NCBI RefSeq assembly: GCF_017874595.1 | Contig: NZ_JAGILA010000006.1 | Span: forward strand, 186,001-250,000 | Direction of reading: 5' to 3' | DNA from: Sinorhizobium kostiense | Lineage (GTDB): Bacteria > Pseudomonadota > Alphaproteobacteria > Rhizobiales > Rhizobiaceae | Length of the DNA stretch: 64,000 bases | Shown: in pieces, positions 19,444 through 29,632 of the stretch | Position numbering within the stretch: the first letter of the stretch is position 1 | Layout of the letters: every line of letters begins with the position of its first letter | Notes under the pieces: generated by a model | What the model was told of the DNA's origin: nothing | Seen by the model: the letters and a program-made list of their open reading frames with translations, nothing else | Database searches by the model: none | Position numbers and translations under genes: made by a program

Positions 19444-20051
19444 CGAGCCCGCCAGCGCCGCAGCCGGACGAGCGCAAGCCAGGCGCCTTCCGATACCTGC
19501 TTGCCGCATTGCCGCTTCTGATCTTCGCGAGCCTCGCGCTCGTCTTCTGGAGCCAGTTGAATTCCGACCGGGACATCAGCGAAATCCCTTCTGCGCTCAT
19601 CGGCACCAAGGCGCCGAAGCTCGACCTGCCGCCGCTCGAGGGCGCGATGACGCCGGCTGGGCAGCCGCTGCCGCCGCTGACCGATGCGGCGGCCAAGGGC
19701 AAGTTGACGCTCGTCAATGTCTGGGCATCCTGGTGCGTGCCCTGCCGGCAGGAACACCCGGTCATTCTCCAATTGTCGAAAGATCCGCGATTGACCGTGG
19801 TCGGCATCAATTACAAGGACCGGAACGAGGATGCGGTGAGATTTCTGGGCGAACTCGGCAACCCCTTCTCGGCAATCGGCGTCGACCCCAACGGAAAGGC
19901 GGCGATCGACTGGGGCGTCTACGGCATCCCGGAATCCTTCCTGGTCTCCGCCGACGGCACGATCCTCTACAAGCGCGCCGGCCCCTTCGACGAAAAGACG
20001 TTGAAGGAAGGACTCATGCCGGCGATCGAGAAGGCCTTGGCCGGCTCGTGA
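19440..20051 (+). CDS. ccmG: Thiol:disulfide interchange protein CcmG (CycY)
   Basis: The ATG at 19440 overlaps the ccmD stop and gives 203 residues. A membrane anchor (YLLAALPLLIFASLALVFW) precedes a periplasmic thioredoxin-like domain with the active site NVWASWCVPCRQEHP. The later GVYGIPESFLVSADG segment carries the cis-proline region and the family's GVYGxPE signature. CcmG keeps apocytochrome c cysteines reduced for heme attachment. It is the last gene of the ccm run. Confidence 0.96.
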   Translation: MTSPPAPQPDERKPGAFRYLLAALPLLIFASLALVFWSQLNSDRDISEIPSALIGTKAPKLDLPPLEGAMTPAGQPLPPLTDAAAKGKLTLVNVWASWCVPCRQEHPVILQLSKDPRLTVVGINYKDRNEDAVRFLGELGNPFSAIGVDPNGKAAIDWGVYGIPESFLVSADGTILYKRAGPFDEKTLKEGLMPAIEKALAGS

Positions 20052-20076
20052 GGGGGCACATTACCGGGATTGAACC

Positions 20077-20667
20077 CTAAACCCCCGCCTGCCACGCCTT
20101 TACCGCATCGAGCGGCCAAACGAGCATCAGGACGTTAAGCACCAGATTGTCGCGAATCATCCAGCCGGTAAAAAGCTCGAGAAAAATCGCAAGAGTGACC
20201 GTAACCGCGACCGGCAGCCGCGCGGCGATGAGGAAGCCCGCGGCCATGGCGAGCGTGTCCATGGTCGAGTTCAGGATGCTGTCGCCGAAATAGTCGAGGG
20301 AGATCGTCGCGGAGCGATAGCGGTTGATCACCATCGGCGTGTTTTCGACAATCTCCCAGGCCGTTTCGATGAGCGTTGCCAAGAGCAGGCGAGCGCTCAA
20401 GGGCTTGCCGCGCAGCAGTAGATGGCCAAGGCCGTAGAAGACAAAGCCATGGATGATATGCGACGGCGTGTACCAGTCGGCGATGTGCTGGGAATTGCCG
20501 CTGGAATTGACGGCGCCCTCCCATAGCTTCACGTAGCCGCATTCGCAGATCCAGAGCCGCCCCATGAGGTGCTGTACCAGCACCTGCACGGCGAGAACGC
20601 CTAAGCAGGCGGCAAGCCAAATCCATGCGCGTTGGCCCCGGTCGCGGGCACCGCCAGCAATGGTCAT
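20077..20667 (-). CDS. DUF2585 (UPF0314) membrane protein
   Basis: The 196-residue protein belongs to the DUF2585/UPF0314 family. It has conserved CECGYVKLW and [17 protein letters not shown] segments (with several histidines and an Asp between helices) and the later [18 protein letters not shown]. Four to five hydrophobic segments suggest an inner membrane protein. Function is unknown. Its start overlaps the stop of yciB (ATGA), so the two are translated together. Confidence 0.88.
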   Translation of the reverse strand: MTIAGGARDRGQRAWIWLAACLGVLAVQVLVQHLMGRLWICECGYVKLWEGAVNSSGNSQHIADWYTPSHIIHGFVFYGLGHLLLRGKPLSARLLLATLIETAWEIVENTPMVINRYRSATISLDYFGDSILNSTMDTLAMAAGFLIAARLPVAVTVTLAIFLELFTGWMIRDNLVLNVLMLVWPLDAVKAWQAGV

Positions 20668-21317
20668 TCGGCGCCTTCCTGTTCCAGCGAGTGGCGCATG
20701 ATCAGCGGCATCTGGAGGAGCGTGAACACAATGGTGATCGGCATCGTACCCCAGACCTTGAAGGCGACCCAGAAATCCGTCGAGAAGGAGCGCCAGATGA
20801 TCTCGTTCAGGACCGCGAGGAACAGAAAAAACACGCCCCAGCGGATCGTCAGCTTGCGCCAGCCGGCATCATCGAGCTTGAAGGCGGCGTGGAAGACATA
20901 GCCGAGCAGCGACTTGCCGAAGACGAGCCCGCCGAGCAGGATCGCGCCGAAGAGCGCGTTGACGATGGTCGGTTTCATCTTGATGAAGGTGTCGTTCTGC
21001 AGCCACAGCGTCAGCGCGCCGAAGACGAAGACGACGATACCGGAGACGAGCGGCATCATCGGCAGCGTGCGGGTCATGACCCAGGAGGCGACGAGCGCCA
21101 CGGCCGTCGCGACCATGAACAAGCCTGTCGCGATGAAGATCGGCCCCCCAAGCTCGCCGAGCATGGGAAAGTGACCAGCCAGCCATTCGCCGCGCGAATT
21201 GGCGAAAAAGAAGACCACGAGCGGCCCGAGCTCCAGCACCAGTTTCAGGAGCGGGCCTACCTCAGTCTTCGGCTTTGTCGCCTCGAGTGTCGACATGTGC
21301 GGATCCTGTTCTGTCAT
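20664..21317 (-). CDS. yciB: Septation protein YciB/IspZ family membrane protein
   Basis: From the ATG at 21317 (GGCGGAAG just upstream) the product has 217 residues with five to six hydrophobic segments. Family motifs are [17 protein letters not shown] near the start, [20 protein letters not shown], and the [20 protein letters not shown] helix near the end. YciB/IspA proteins affect cell division and envelope integrity. In other rhizobia this gene normally follows ftsY; here ftsY lies 40 kb away and the gene upstream is pyc. It overlaps the DUF2585 gene. Confidence 0.93.
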   Translation of the reverse strand: MTEQDPHMSTLEATKPKTEVGPLLKLVLELGPLVVFFFANSRGEWLAGHFPMLGELGGPIFIATGLFMVATAVALVASWVMTRTLPMMPLVSGIVVFVFGALTLWLQNDTFIKMKPTIVNALFGAILLGGLVFGKSLLGYVFHAAFKLDDAGWRKLTIRWGVFFLFLAVLNEIIWRSFSTDFWVAFKVWGTMPITIVFTLLQMPLIMRHSLEQEGAE

Positions 21318-21433
21318 CTTCCGCCGCTCATAACACCAGCATTGCGGCAAAACCATATCAACTGCCGATTTGGCCGCAGCATGCCTCGCGCGCTCTCGGT
21401 ATTCAGACGCACAGGGGAAACCCCAGCCGTTGG

Positions 21434-24400
21434 CTAGCCAAACACGACCAAAAGATCCTTGGCATCGATCTGGTCGCCGGCTTTGACCAGCACCTCGGCG
21501 ACGACGCCGTCCTTCTCGGCATGCAGCGCCGTCTCCATCTTCATCGCCTCGATCGACAAGAGCACGTCGCCGGCCTTGACCGGCTGGCCGGTGACGACCG
21601 CGACGGTGGAGATGACGCCCGGCATCGGCGCGCCGAGATGGGCGGCGTTGCCGGCTTCGGCCTTGCGGCGGATGGCGGCGGACGCGCCGCGGTTGCGGTC
21701 CGGGACCTTGATCGAGCGCGGCTGTCCGTTCAATTCGAAGAACATCTTCACCATGCCCTTCTCGTCGATCTCGCCTTGGGCCTGGTTGAGGATGACCAGC
21801 GTCTTGCCCTTCTCGATATCGGCAAAGAGTTCCTCGCCCGGCGCCATGCCGTAGAAATAGGCGGGCGTCGGCAGCACGCTGACCGGGCCATAGGTCTCGC
21901 AGGCGACCGCATAGTCGGTGAAGACCTTCGGATACATGAGGTACGAGGCGAATTCGAAATCGTCGACGCTGCGGCCGAGCTTCTCCTCGATGCTCTTCCG
22001 CTCCTGGTCGAGATCGGCCGGCGGCAGCAGCGAGCCGGGCACCGCCGTATAGGGTGCTTCGCCCTTCAGCGCCTTCTTCTGCAGTGCCTCCGGCCAGCCG
22101 CCCGGCGGTTGGCCGAGATCGCCCTTCAGCATCGAGACGACCGAATCCGGGAAGGCGATGTCCTTCGCCGGGTTCTCGACATCGGCGACCGTCAGGTCCT
22201 GGGAAACCATCATCAGCGCCATGTCGCCGACGACCTTGGAGGACGGCGTCACCTTGACGATGTCGCCGAACATCTGGTTGGCGTCGGCATAGGCCTGCGC
22301 CACCTCGTGCCATCGCGTCTCGAGCCCGAGCGAGCGCGCCTGTTCCTTCAGGTTGGTGAACTGGCCGCCCGGCATCTCGTGCAGGTAGACCTCCGAGGCC
22401 GGTCCCTTGAGGTCGCTTTCGAAGGCCGCGTACTGGTGGCGCACCGCCTCCCAGTAGAAGGAGATGCGGCGGATCCATTCCGGGTTCAGGCCGGGATCGC
22501 GCTCGGTGCCGGACAGCGCCTCGACGATCGAGCCGAGGCAGGGCTGCGAGGTGTTGCCGGAGAGCGCGTCCATCGCCGCGTCGACGATGTCGGCGCCGGA
22601 TTCGACCGCTGCCAGAACCGTCGCCGCGGCGATACCGGAAGTGTCGTGCGTGTGGAAATGGATCGGCAGGTCGGTCGCCTCCTTCAGTGCCTTGAACAGC
22701 ACGCGGGCGGCGGCCGGCTTCAAGAGCCCCGCCATGTCCTTGACGGCGATGATGTGGGCGCCGGCCTTCTCCAGCTCGGCGGCGAGCGCGGTGTAATACT
22801 TGAGGTCATATTTCGGGCGAGCGGAGTTGAGGATATCGCCGGTATAGCAGATCGCCGCCTCACAGATCCTGTTCTCTTCGACCACCGCATCCATCGAGAC
22901 CCGCATGTTCTCGACCCAGTTCAGGCAGTCGAAGACGCGGAAGACGTCGATGCCGCCCTTCGCCGCCTGTCGGACAAAGTACTTCACCACATTGTCCGGA
23001 TAGTTCTTGTAGCCGACGCCGTTGGCGCCGCGGAGCAGCATCTGCAACAAGAGGTTCGGCGCGCCCTCGCGCACCATCGCCAGCCGCTCCCACGGATCCT
23101 CGGTCAGGAAGCGCATCGAAACATCGAAGGTCGCGCCGCCCCAGCATTCGAGCGAGAAGAGGTTCGGCAGCGCCCGCGCATAGGTGCCTGCGATCCGGGC
23201 GATGTCATAGGTGCGCATACGGGTCGCAAGCAGTGACTGATGGCCGTCGCGCATCGTCGTATCAGTGAGCAGCACCTGCTTCTGTGATTTCACCCATTCG
23301 GCGAATTTCTTCGGCCCGAGCTCATCGAGAAGCTGCTTCGTGCCCGGCTTCGGCTCGCCATCGATGAAGGGCACCACCGGGGCGGCGATATCGTCCGACG
23401 GCTTCGGCCGGCCCTTGACTTCCGGATGGCCATTGACGGTGACGTCGGCGAGATAGGTCAAGAGCTTGGTGGCGCGGTCCTGGCGCCTCACCTGCTGGAA
23501 CAGCCCCGGCGTGGTGTCGATGAAGCGCGTCGTATAGCTGTTGTCGCGGAACTTCGGATGGCCGATGATCGCTTCGAGGAAGGTGAGGTTGGTGGCGACG
23601 CCACGGATGCGGAACTCGCGGAGCGCCCGGTCCATGCGGCGGATCGCCTCCTCCGGCGTCGGCGCCCAGGCGGTGACCTTTTCCAGGAGCGGGTCGTAGT
23701 AGCGGGTGATGATGGCGCCGGAATAGGCGGTGCCGCCGTCAAGGCGGATACCGAAGCCGGTGGCGCCCCGATAGGCGGTGATGCGGCCATAGTCCGGGAT
23801 GAAATTCTGCTCCGGATCCTCGGTCGTGATGCGGCACTGCAGCGCATGCCCGTTGAGGCGGATCTCCTCCTGGCGCGGCACGCCCGACTCCGGCGTGCCG
23901 ATCGCGTAACCATCGAGAATGTGGATCTGCGCCTTGACGATGTCGATTCCCGTGACCTGCTCCGTCACGGTGTGCTCGACCTGAATGCGAGGATTGACCT
24001 CGATGAAGTAGAACTTGCCGGTGTCCGCATCCATCAGATACTCGACCGTGCCGGCGCCGATATAGTTGGTCGCCTGGGCGATCCTCAGTGAGTAGTCGGC
24101 GAGCTCCTGGCGCTGCGCCTCCGTCAGGTAAGGCGCCGGCGCGCGCTCAACGACCTTCTGGTTGCGCCGCTGGATGGAGCAGTCGCGCTCGAAGAGGTGA
24201 ACGACATTGCCATGCGTGTCACCGAGGATCTGGCTTTCGACGTGACGGGCACGCTCGACAAGCTTTTCGAGATAGACCTCGTCCTTGCCGAAAGCAGCCT
24301 TCGCCTCGCGCTTGGCCTCGGTTACCTCGCGGATCAGGTCCTTGGGGTCGCGGATCGCCCGCATACCGCGGCCGCCGCCGCCCCAAGAGGCTTTCAGCAT

Positions 24401-24889
24401 CACCGGATAGCCGATCTCCTCGGCGAGCCGGGTGATCTCCGCTGGATCGTCCGGCAGCGGATCGGTCGCCGGCACGACCGGCACGCCGATGGAGATAGCG
24501 AGATTGCGGGCCGCAACCTTGTTGCCGAGCTGGCGCATCGTCTCGGGCTTCGGGCCGATGAAGGTGATGCCGTTAGTCGCACAGGCCTCGGCGAATTCCG
24601 GGCTTTCCGAAAGAAGCCCGTAGCCCGGATGAATGGCGTCGGCGCCCGATAGTTTGGCGACGCGGATCACCTCGTCGATCGACAGGTAGCTCTCGATCGG
24701 ACCGAGATCGCGCTGAAGATGGGGTCCACGGCCGATCTGATAGCTCTCGTCCGCCTTGAAGCGATGCAGCGCCAGTTTGTCCTCCTCGGCCCATATCGCG
24801 ACCGTTTTAAGCCCCAGCTCATTGGCGGCGCGGAAGACGCGGATGGCGATTTCGGATCGGTTGGCGACAAGGATCTTCGAAATAGACAA
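21434..24889 (-). CDS. pyc: Pyruvate carboxylase
   Basis: The 1151-residue single-chain enzyme makes oxaloacetate from pyruvate and bicarbonate, replenishing the TCA cycle. The biotin carboxylase domain covers about residues 1-460, with the glycine-rich loop [12 protein letters not shown]. The carboxyltransferase domain (about 530-1070) carries [25 protein letters not shown] sequence and the HFHTHDTSG metal-binding motif. The C-terminal biotinyl domain has the biotinylated lysine in [10 protein letters not shown] near residue 1116. The gene is monocistronic. Its usual neighbour in related genomes is uncertain, and it borders the suggested inversion breakpoint. Confidence 0.98.
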   Translation of the reverse strand: MSISKILVANRSEIAIRVFRAANELGLKTVAIWAEEDKLALHRFKADESYQIGRGPHLQRDLGPIESYLSIDEVIRVAKLSGADAIHPGYGLLSESPEFAEACATNGITFIGPKPETMRQLGNKVAARNLAISIGVPVVPATDPLPDDPAEITRLAEEIGYPVMLKASWGGGGRGMRAIRDPKDLIREVTEAKREAKAAFGKDEVYLEKLVERARHVESQILGDTHGNVVHLFERDCSIQRRNQKVVERAPAPYLTEAQRQELADYSLRIAQATNYIGAGTVEYLMDADTGKFYFIEVNPRIQVEHTVTEQVTGIDIVKAQIHILDGYAIGTPESGVPRQEEIRLNGHALQCRITTEDPEQNFIPDYGRITAYRGATGFGIRLDGGTAYSGAIITRYYDPLLEKVTAWAPTPEEAIRRMDRALREFRIRGVATNLTFLEAIIGHPKFRDNSYTTRFIDTTPGLFQQVRRQDRATKLLTYLADVTVNGHPEVKGRPKPSDDIAAPVVPFIDGEPKPGTKQLLDELGPKKFAEWVKSQKQVLLTDTTMRDGHQSLLATRMRTYDIARIAGTYARALPNLFSLECWGGATFDVSMRFLTEDPWERLAMVREGAPNLLLQMLLRGANGVGYKNYPDNVVKYFVRQAAKGGIDVFRVFDCLNWVENMRVSMDAVVEENRICEAAICYTGDILNSARPKYDLKYYTALAAELEKAGAHIIAVKDMAGLLKPAAARVLFKALKEATDLPIHFHTHDTSGIAAATVLAAVESGADIVDAAMDALSGNTSQPCLGSIVEALSGTERDPGLNPEWIRRISFYWEAVRHQYAAFESDLKGPASEVYLHEMPGGQFTNLKEQARSLGLETRWHEVAQAYADANQMFGDIVKVTPSSKVVGDMALMMVSQDLTVADVENPAKDIAFPDSVVSMLKGDLGQPPGGWPEALQKKALKGEAPYTAVPGSLLPPADLDQERKSIEEKLGRSVDDFEFASYLMYPKVFTDYAVACETYGPVSVLPTPAYFYGMAPGEELFADIEKGKTLVILNQAQGEIDEKGMVKMFFELNGQPRSIKVPDRNRGASAAIRRKAEAGNAAHLGAPMPGVISTVAVVTGQPVKAGDVLLSIEAMKMETALHAEKDGVVAEVLVKAGDQIDAKDLLVVFG

Positions 24890-25043
24890 GTCGGACTCCT
24901 CAATGGACTTGAAACACGGGAATGCTGCACCCGCGAAATCGAGTATTAGCGAGTCCCGGAATGAAGCGCAATTTCAGATGCGACGTAGATTCGCCCGTGG
25001 CGCCGATGAGGACTGGGCGCCGTCTTCCGCCATAGCCGTTGAA

Positions 25044-25784
25044 TCAGGAAATCAGGCCAAGTCGAAATGCAATGGCCACGGCATGATGGCGGTTCTTCGC
25101 CTTCAGCTTTTCCTGGATACCATTCATGTACCAGTCGACCGTATGGCTGGAAATGTCGAGGACCTTGCCGATATCGTTGGAGGTCATGCCATCGGCGAGG
25201 TAATTCAACGCCTCCATCTCCCGCCGCGTCATCTGCACTTCCACTCGCGAGGCGAGCTCGGCCATGATTTCCGGATCGGTGAGCTCGAGCAGCTTCCAGA
25301 ACAGCCGCTTGGCAATGGCGTCGAAGAGGCTCAGTTCCACCGGCGTCAGGTCGACCACACGGCCGCCGACCGTCAGGTTTCCCATGAGCCCGCGCCGCCC
25401 GTGCACCGGAAAGATATAACCGTCGAAGAGGCCGTGGTTGCGCGCCTCGACCATCATGCTTTCCATGCGCTTGCGGTGCGGATCCGAGCGGAAGGCTACG
25501 AGCGTGTCGCGCCAGCGGAAACCACGCTGCGCGTGCCCGAGATAACGAATCGTCGGATCGATGACGACGTATTTCTTGCGGATATAGATTTGCGGCCAAG
25601 CCTCCGGCCAGCGCCCGGCAAGGAGCAACCTGAGGGGGTTCTCGTGAGGCTTTGGCTGGCGAACCACGCCATAGAAGTCGAAACCGCAGCGATCGAGCAG
25701 CCGCTCAAACTCGGGCAGGATCTCCTCGCGCGTCCTCATCTCCTCCAGGAGCGCCAGAAACTGAACGAGCAAGGTAATATTCAT
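25044..25784 (-). CDS. Orphan LuxR-family regulator with autoinducer-binding domain
   Basis: The 246-residue protein has an N-terminal autoinducer-binding domain and a C-terminal LuxR HTH (about residues 184-246: MTRREMEALNYLADGMTSN, then ISSHTVDWYMNGIQEKL). Residues that contact acyl-homoserine lactones in TraR/LuxR appear to be retained: W63 and Y67 (WPQIY), D76-P77 (VIDPT) and W91 (FRW). No luxI-type synthase lies in the window, so it is an orphan receptor. It is divergent from ndvA across about 370 bases, and an inverted repeat sits 48-77 bases upstream of its start. Target genes are unknown. Confidence 0.9.
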   Translation of the reverse strand: MNITLLVQFLALLEEMRTREEILPEFERLLDRCGFDFYGVVRQPKPHENPLRLLLAGRWPEAWPQIYIRKKYVVIDPTIRYLGHAQRGFRWRDTLVAFRSDPHRKRMESMMVEARNHGLFDGYIFPVHGRRGLMGNLTVGGRVVDLTPVELSLFDAIAKRLFWKLLELTDPEIMAELASRVEVQMTRREMEALNYLADGMTSNDIGKVLDISSHTVDWYMNGIQEKLKAKNRHHAVAIAFRLGLIS

Positions 25785-25831
25785 GGAACACCTTCAGGTC
25801 GGAATGGCAGCAATATCCGCAGAAATTCTCG

Positions 25832-25861
25832 ACATGAACGTCGTTCAGAAGCCGTTCATGT
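25832..25861. promoter_or_regulatory. Inverted repeat upstream of the LuxR gene
   Basis: ACATGAACG (25832-25840) and CGTTCATGT (25853-25861) form a perfect 9-bp inverted repeat with a 12-base spacer, and a smaller GAACG-T-CGTTC palindrome shares the left arm. It lies 48-77 bases upstream of the orphan luxR start and could be an autoregulatory operator. It does not match the classic 20-bp lux box. Confidence 0.4.
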
Positions 25862-26155
25862 TGCAACCGCAATAATCCTTCTTACCACGCCCGGTCCTGA
25901 ACGAAACCTGCAAAAAATCGGAATCGGGGCAAAAGATAGCGAGCTATGGACCGTCCCGCCATCCTCCCATGGCGCCGGGTGGTCGGCCCTCTGATTTGCC
26001 TCTGCCGCTTTCAAGCAGGTTTTTTCACGAGACCAATTCCGCGCGGCTCGGCCGGCTCCCGCATGCGAAACCATGTCGCCGGGGCTGGCCAAGACGCACC
26101 GCAGATGCCGCATTACTCTGAGCGGCGCAAAATCCGATGCCCAAGGGGTGAGACA

Positions 26156-27913
26156 GTGTCCTTATTCCAAGTGTATGCAAGAGCGCTCCAGTACCTTGCA
26201 GTTCACAGAGCCCGCGTCGGGGCGATCGTCATTGCCAATATCGTCCTCGCAATCATCACCATCGCAGAACCGGTCCTGTTCGGCCGAATCATCGACGCGA
26301 TCTCATCGCAGAAGGAAGTCACGCCGATGCTCCTCCTTTGGGCGGGCTTCGGTGTGTTCAACACGATCGCCTTCGTCCTCGTCGCGCGCGAGGCCGACCG
26401 CCTGGCCCACGGCCGGCGGGCGACGCTCCTGACCGAGGCCTTCGGCCGGATCGTGTCGATGCCGCTTTCGTGGCATGGCCAGCGCGGCACTTCGAACGCG
26501 CTTCACACGCTGTTGCGAGCCTGCGAGACGCTTTTCGGGCTTTGGCTCGAATTCATGCGCCAGCATCTGGCGACCGCAGTGGCGCTTGCGCTGCTCGTTC
26601 CGACCGCCTTCGCAATGGATGTGCGCCTGTCGATCGTGCTCGTCGTTCTCGGCGTCGCCTATGTGCTGATCGGCAAGGCGGTGATGAATCGCACCAAGGA
26701 AGGCCAGGCCTCGCTTGAGAAGCACTATCACACGGTTTTCTCGCACGTCTCCGATTCGATCAGCAATGTCTCCGTCGTTCACAGCTACAACCGCATCGAG
26801 GCGGAAACCCGCGAGCTGAAGAAATTCACCGCGCAGTTGCTCTCCGCACAATATCCGGTACTCGACTGGTGGGCGCTGGCGAGCGCGCTCAACCGTATCG
26901 CCTCGACCATCTCGATGATGGCTATCCTCGTCATCGGTACGATCCTGGTGCAGCGCGGCGAGCTCGGCGTCGGCGAGGTCATTGCATTCATCGGTTTCGC
27001 CAACCTCCTGATCGGCCGCCTCGACCAGATGAAGGCTTTCGTCACGCAGATTTTCGAGGCGCGGGCCAAGCTCGAGGACTTCTTCCAGCTCGAGGATACG
27101 GTGCGCGATCACGAGGAGCCGGCCGGCATGAAGGAACTGACCGGCGTGGTCGGCGAGGTGGAGTTCCGTGACGTCTCCTTTGACTTCGCGAACTCCGCGC
27201 AAGGCGTGCGCAACGTTTCCTTCACGGCGAAGGCAGGCCAGACCGTCGCCATCGTCGGCCCGACCGGCGCAGGCAAGACGACGCTCGTCAACCTCCTGCA
27301 GCGGGTCCATGATCCGAAGCACGGGCAGATCCTCGTCGACGGTGTCGATATCTCGACGGTCACGCGCAAATCACTGCGCCGTTCGATCGCCACCGTTTTC
27401 CAGGACGCGGGCCTGATGAACCGTTCGATCGGCGACAACATCCGGCTCGGCCGCGAGGACGCCTCGCTCGAGGAAGTCATGGCCGCGGCGCAAGCCGCAG
27501 CCGCGACCGACTTTATCGAAGACCGACTGAATGGCTACGACACGGTGGTCGGCGAGCGTGGCAATCGGCTTTCGGGCGGCGAACGCCAGCGCGTCGCTAT
27601 CGCCCGCGCCATCCTCAAGAACGCGCCGATCCTGGTGCTTGACGAGGCGACCAGCGCGCTCGACGTCGAGACCGAAGCACGGGTCAAGGAGGCGATCGAT
27701 GCGCTGCGCAAGGATCGCACGACCTTCATTATCGCCCACCGCCTGTCGACGGTGCGCGAGGCCGATCTCGTCATCTTCATGGATCATGGCCGGATCGTCG
27801 AAATGGGTGGCTTCAACGAACTGAGCCGCAGCAATGGCCGCTTCGCCGCGCTGCTGCGTGCAAGCGGCATCCTGACGGACGACGACGTCCGCAAGAGCCT
27901 TACGGCCGCTTGA
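26156..27913 (+). CDS. ndvA: Cyclic beta-1,2-glucan exporter NdvA
   Basis: From the GTG at 26156, which has AAGGGG 10 bases upstream, the product has 585 residues (VSLFQVYARALQYLAVHRAR). It is a half-size ABC exporter: six transmembrane helices up to about residue 320, then an ATPase domain with Walker A VGPTGAGKTT near residue 368, signature [14 protein letters not shown] near 472 and Walker B ILVLDEATSALD. NdvA exports cyclic beta-1,2-glucan made by NdvB to the periplasm, needed for nodule development and osmotic adaptation in Sinorhizobium. Upstream in-frame codons from 25946 look non-coding. Confidence 0.96.
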   Translation: MSLFQVYARALQYLAVHRARVGAIVIANIVLAIITIAEPVLFGRIIDAISSQKEVTPMLLLWAGFGVFNTIAFVLVAREADRLAHGRRATLLTEAFGRIVSMPLSWHGQRGTSNALHTLLRACETLFGLWLEFMRQHLATAVALALLVPTAFAMDVRLSIVLVVLGVAYVLIGKAVMNRTKEGQASLEKHYHTVFSHVSDSISNVSVVHSYNRIEAETRELKKFTAQLLSAQYPVLDWWALASALNRIASTISMMAILVIGTILVQRGELGVGEVIAFIGFANLLIGRLDQMKAFVTQIFEARAKLEDFFQLEDTVRDHEEPAGMKELTGVVGEVEFRDVSFDFANSAQGVRNVSFTAKAGQTVAIVGPTGAGKTTLVNLLQRVHDPKHGQILVDGVDISTVTRKSLRRSIATVFQDAGLMNRSIGDNIRLGREDASLEEVMAAAQAAAATDFIEDRLNGYDTVVGERGNRLSGGERQRVAIARAILKNAPILVLDEATSALDVETEARVKEAIDALRKDRTTFIIAHRLSTVREADLVIFMDHGRIVEMGGFNELSRSNGRFAALLRASGILTDDDVRKSLTAA

Positions 27914-27923
27914 GTTTGCCTCC

Positions 27924-27947
27924 GACGGCGCCGAGAGCGGCGCCGTC
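27924..27947 (+). terminator. Hairpin after ndvA
   Basis: GACGGCGCC-GAGAGC-GGCGCCGTC, a perfect 9-bp stem starting 11 bases after the ndvA stop. There is no T-run, so it may only attenuate read-through into opgC, which starts 49 bases further on. Confidence 0.5.
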
Positions 27948-27995
27948 CGGTTTCAACAAGAGGGTGGGGCGGGGCGCCAAACCCGGATAGGACGC

Positions 27996-29153
27996 ATGCT
28001 GCAAAAGACAGTTGGGGGCGAGCGAGAGCGAATGGGCGCCGCCCGGCCCGTTTCAACAGAACGCGACACGCGCCTCGACGTCTTTCGGGCGCTCTGCCTG
28101 TTGACCATCTTCATCAACCATGTGCCTGGCCAGTACCTCGAATACCTGACCCACAAGAACATCGGCTTTTCCGATTCGGCGGAAGCGTTCGTGCTGATCT
28201 CCGGTCTTGCGGTCGGCGCGGCCTATGGCGGCAAATTCGTCGCGGGAGCGCGCCTTGCCCTGACGCTCAAGGCCTGGCGGCGGGCGATGACGCTCTACGT
28301 CGCGCATATCATGACGAGCATCGTGACGCTCGCGATCTTCGCCGGCGCCGCCCTCTATTTCGGCCGCCAGGAACTGATCGGCGAAATCAACATCCGCCCG
28401 ATCGTCGAGCAGACGGAGCAGGGCATCGTCGCCATGGTGCTGCTCGGTCACCAGCTCGGCTACAACAACATCCTTTCGATGTACGCCGTGTTGCTTCTGA
28501 TGCTGCCGGCCATGCTCTGGCTGAACGCCGTCAGCCCCCGCTTGCTGTTTGCAGTTTCGGCAACGCTGTGGCTTGCCGCCGGCTGCTTCAAGCTGGTTCC
28601 GTCCAATTTTCTCGACGAGGGCTACTGGTTCCTCAACCCCTGGTCCTGGCAGTTCCTCTTCGTGATCGGCATTCTCTGCATGAACCAGCTGCGCGCCGGC
28701 GGCCGACTGCCACGCAGTCCCTGGCTCGTGGGGCTCTCGGCAATCTATGTCCTCATCTCCGCCTGCTGGGTCCTTTTCTCCTGGTGGAGCATCGACATCT
28801 CCTTCGGCCTGCCGGCGGTCCTGACCGGCTTCGACAAGACGTTCCTGTCGCTGACGCGGCTCCTGCACGTGCTGGCGCTTGCCTACCTTCTTGCGGTCAT
28901 TCCCGGTTTGAGCCAGTTGGCGCGGCTCCGCGTCGATCATCCGCTGGTGATGATCGGCCGGCACTCGCTCCCGGTCTTCATTTTCGGAACGATCCTTGCC
29001 ATGGCGGGACAGGTGCTGCTCTTCGTCACCGACAAGGACGCCATCGTCGGAACCCTCTTCGTCATCGCCGGCATCGGGCTGCACTTCGTCTACGCCTATT
29101 ATCTCGACTGGCTGAAGGAAGTGGCGGTGGCGAGGCCGCTCGCGGCGGCCTAG
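27996..29153 (+). CDS. opgC: OpgC-type acyltransferase, periplasmic glucan modification
   Basis: The 385-residue protein has about ten transmembrane helices and the OpgC signature at its start: RDTRLDVFRALCLLTIFINH with the conserved acyltransferase-3-like histidine, then HKNIGFSDSAEAFVLISG. OpgC of Rhodobacter sphaeroides and Cgm of Brucella add succinyl groups to periplasmic glucans. Its place between ndvA and ndvB strongly supports succinylation of cyclic beta-1,2-glucan. The ATG at 27996 has AGGA nearby; a second ATG at 28032 is possible. Confidence 0.92.
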   Translation: MLQKTVGGERERMGAARPVSTERDTRLDVFRALCLLTIFINHVPGQYLEYLTHKNIGFSDSAEAFVLISGLAVGAAYGGKFVAGARLALTLKAWRRAMTLYVAHIMTSIVTLAIFAGAALYFGRQELIGEINIRPIVEQTEQGIVAMVLLGHQLGYNNILSMYAVLLLMLPAMLWLNAVSPRLLFAVSATLWLAAGCFKLVPSNFLDEGYWFLNPWSWQFLFVIGILCMNQLRAGGRLPRSPWLVGLSAIYVLISACWVLFSWWSIDISFGLPAVLTGFDKTFLSLTRLLHVLALAYLLAVIPGLSQLARLRVDHPLVMIGRHSLPVFIFGTILAMAGQVLLFVTDKDAIVGTLFVIAGIGLHFVYAYYLDWLKEVAVARPLAAA

Positions 29154-29577
29154 GAGTTTCGATCAAATCGGCCTAGCTCGATTGACTCGATCAGCGCCGA
29201 GCCCAGGTGCGTCCGGCCTCTCGGTTCGCGGAGATGGGGGAGCGTATCGTGCCGCTGTCGCGCCCGAGATTTCGGCCAACGGAACCTTTGCGCGTCTGAT
29301 AAGACGCGCGGCGCTGTAGGACGTAAGCTTGGGCTACGCCGCGCGCCAGCCGAGCAAGCATTCTGCTCCGCCTGAGCCAACAGAATTGCTTTATCAAACC
29401 CGGAAGGGCTCTTAGTCGCTCGAGGACGGCTGGCTACCGATGCCTGACCGGGACGATCCAGCTTACGAGATCCCCTCCACCAACCGAGAAGCCACAACAG
29501 AAACGGCTATTGAGCCGTCCTTCGGCAAAGCTCGCAAGCCTGACTGTTTGCAAGACTGTAGATAGCCCCGCAAGGAA
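29154..29577. other. Gap between opgC and ndvB
   Basis: About 420 bases without a credible gene. It contains palindromic repeat copy 3 (29280-29319). A 115-codon frame on the minus strand is mostly a read-through of that repeat. No other structure was seen. Confidence 0.6.
29280..29319 (-). repeat. Sinorhizobium-type palindromic repeat element, copy 3 (short)
   Basis: On the minus strand it reads CTACAGCGCCGCGCGTCT-TATC-AGACGCGCAAAGG. The core is a perfect CGCGTCT/AGACGCG stem. It shares AGCGCCGCGCGTCTT-TCAGACGCGC with the copy at 54722. Confidence 0.65.
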
Positions 29578-29609
29578 GGGCCGGCTTGCCCTTTCGGACA
29601 AGCCGGCCC
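29578..29609 (-). terminator. Terminator hairpin of ndvB
   Basis: GGGCCGGCTTG and CAAGCCGGCCC form a perfect 11-bp stem around a 10-base loop, 24 bases beyond the ndvB stop codon. On the minus strand it is followed by TTCCTT. It may also stop transcription from the opgC side. Confidence 0.75.
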
Positions 29610-29632
29610 ATTTCGTGCTCAACTCGAAGCAA

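Noticed and set aside
21275..23236. 653-codon open frame on the plus strand
   Set aside because: Antisense to pyc, with histidine/arginine-rich shadow composition.
29150..29497. 115-codon frame on the minus strand in the opgC-ndvB gap
   Set aside because: Much of it is the translation of palindromic repeat copy 3; a similar false peptide arises at copy 4.
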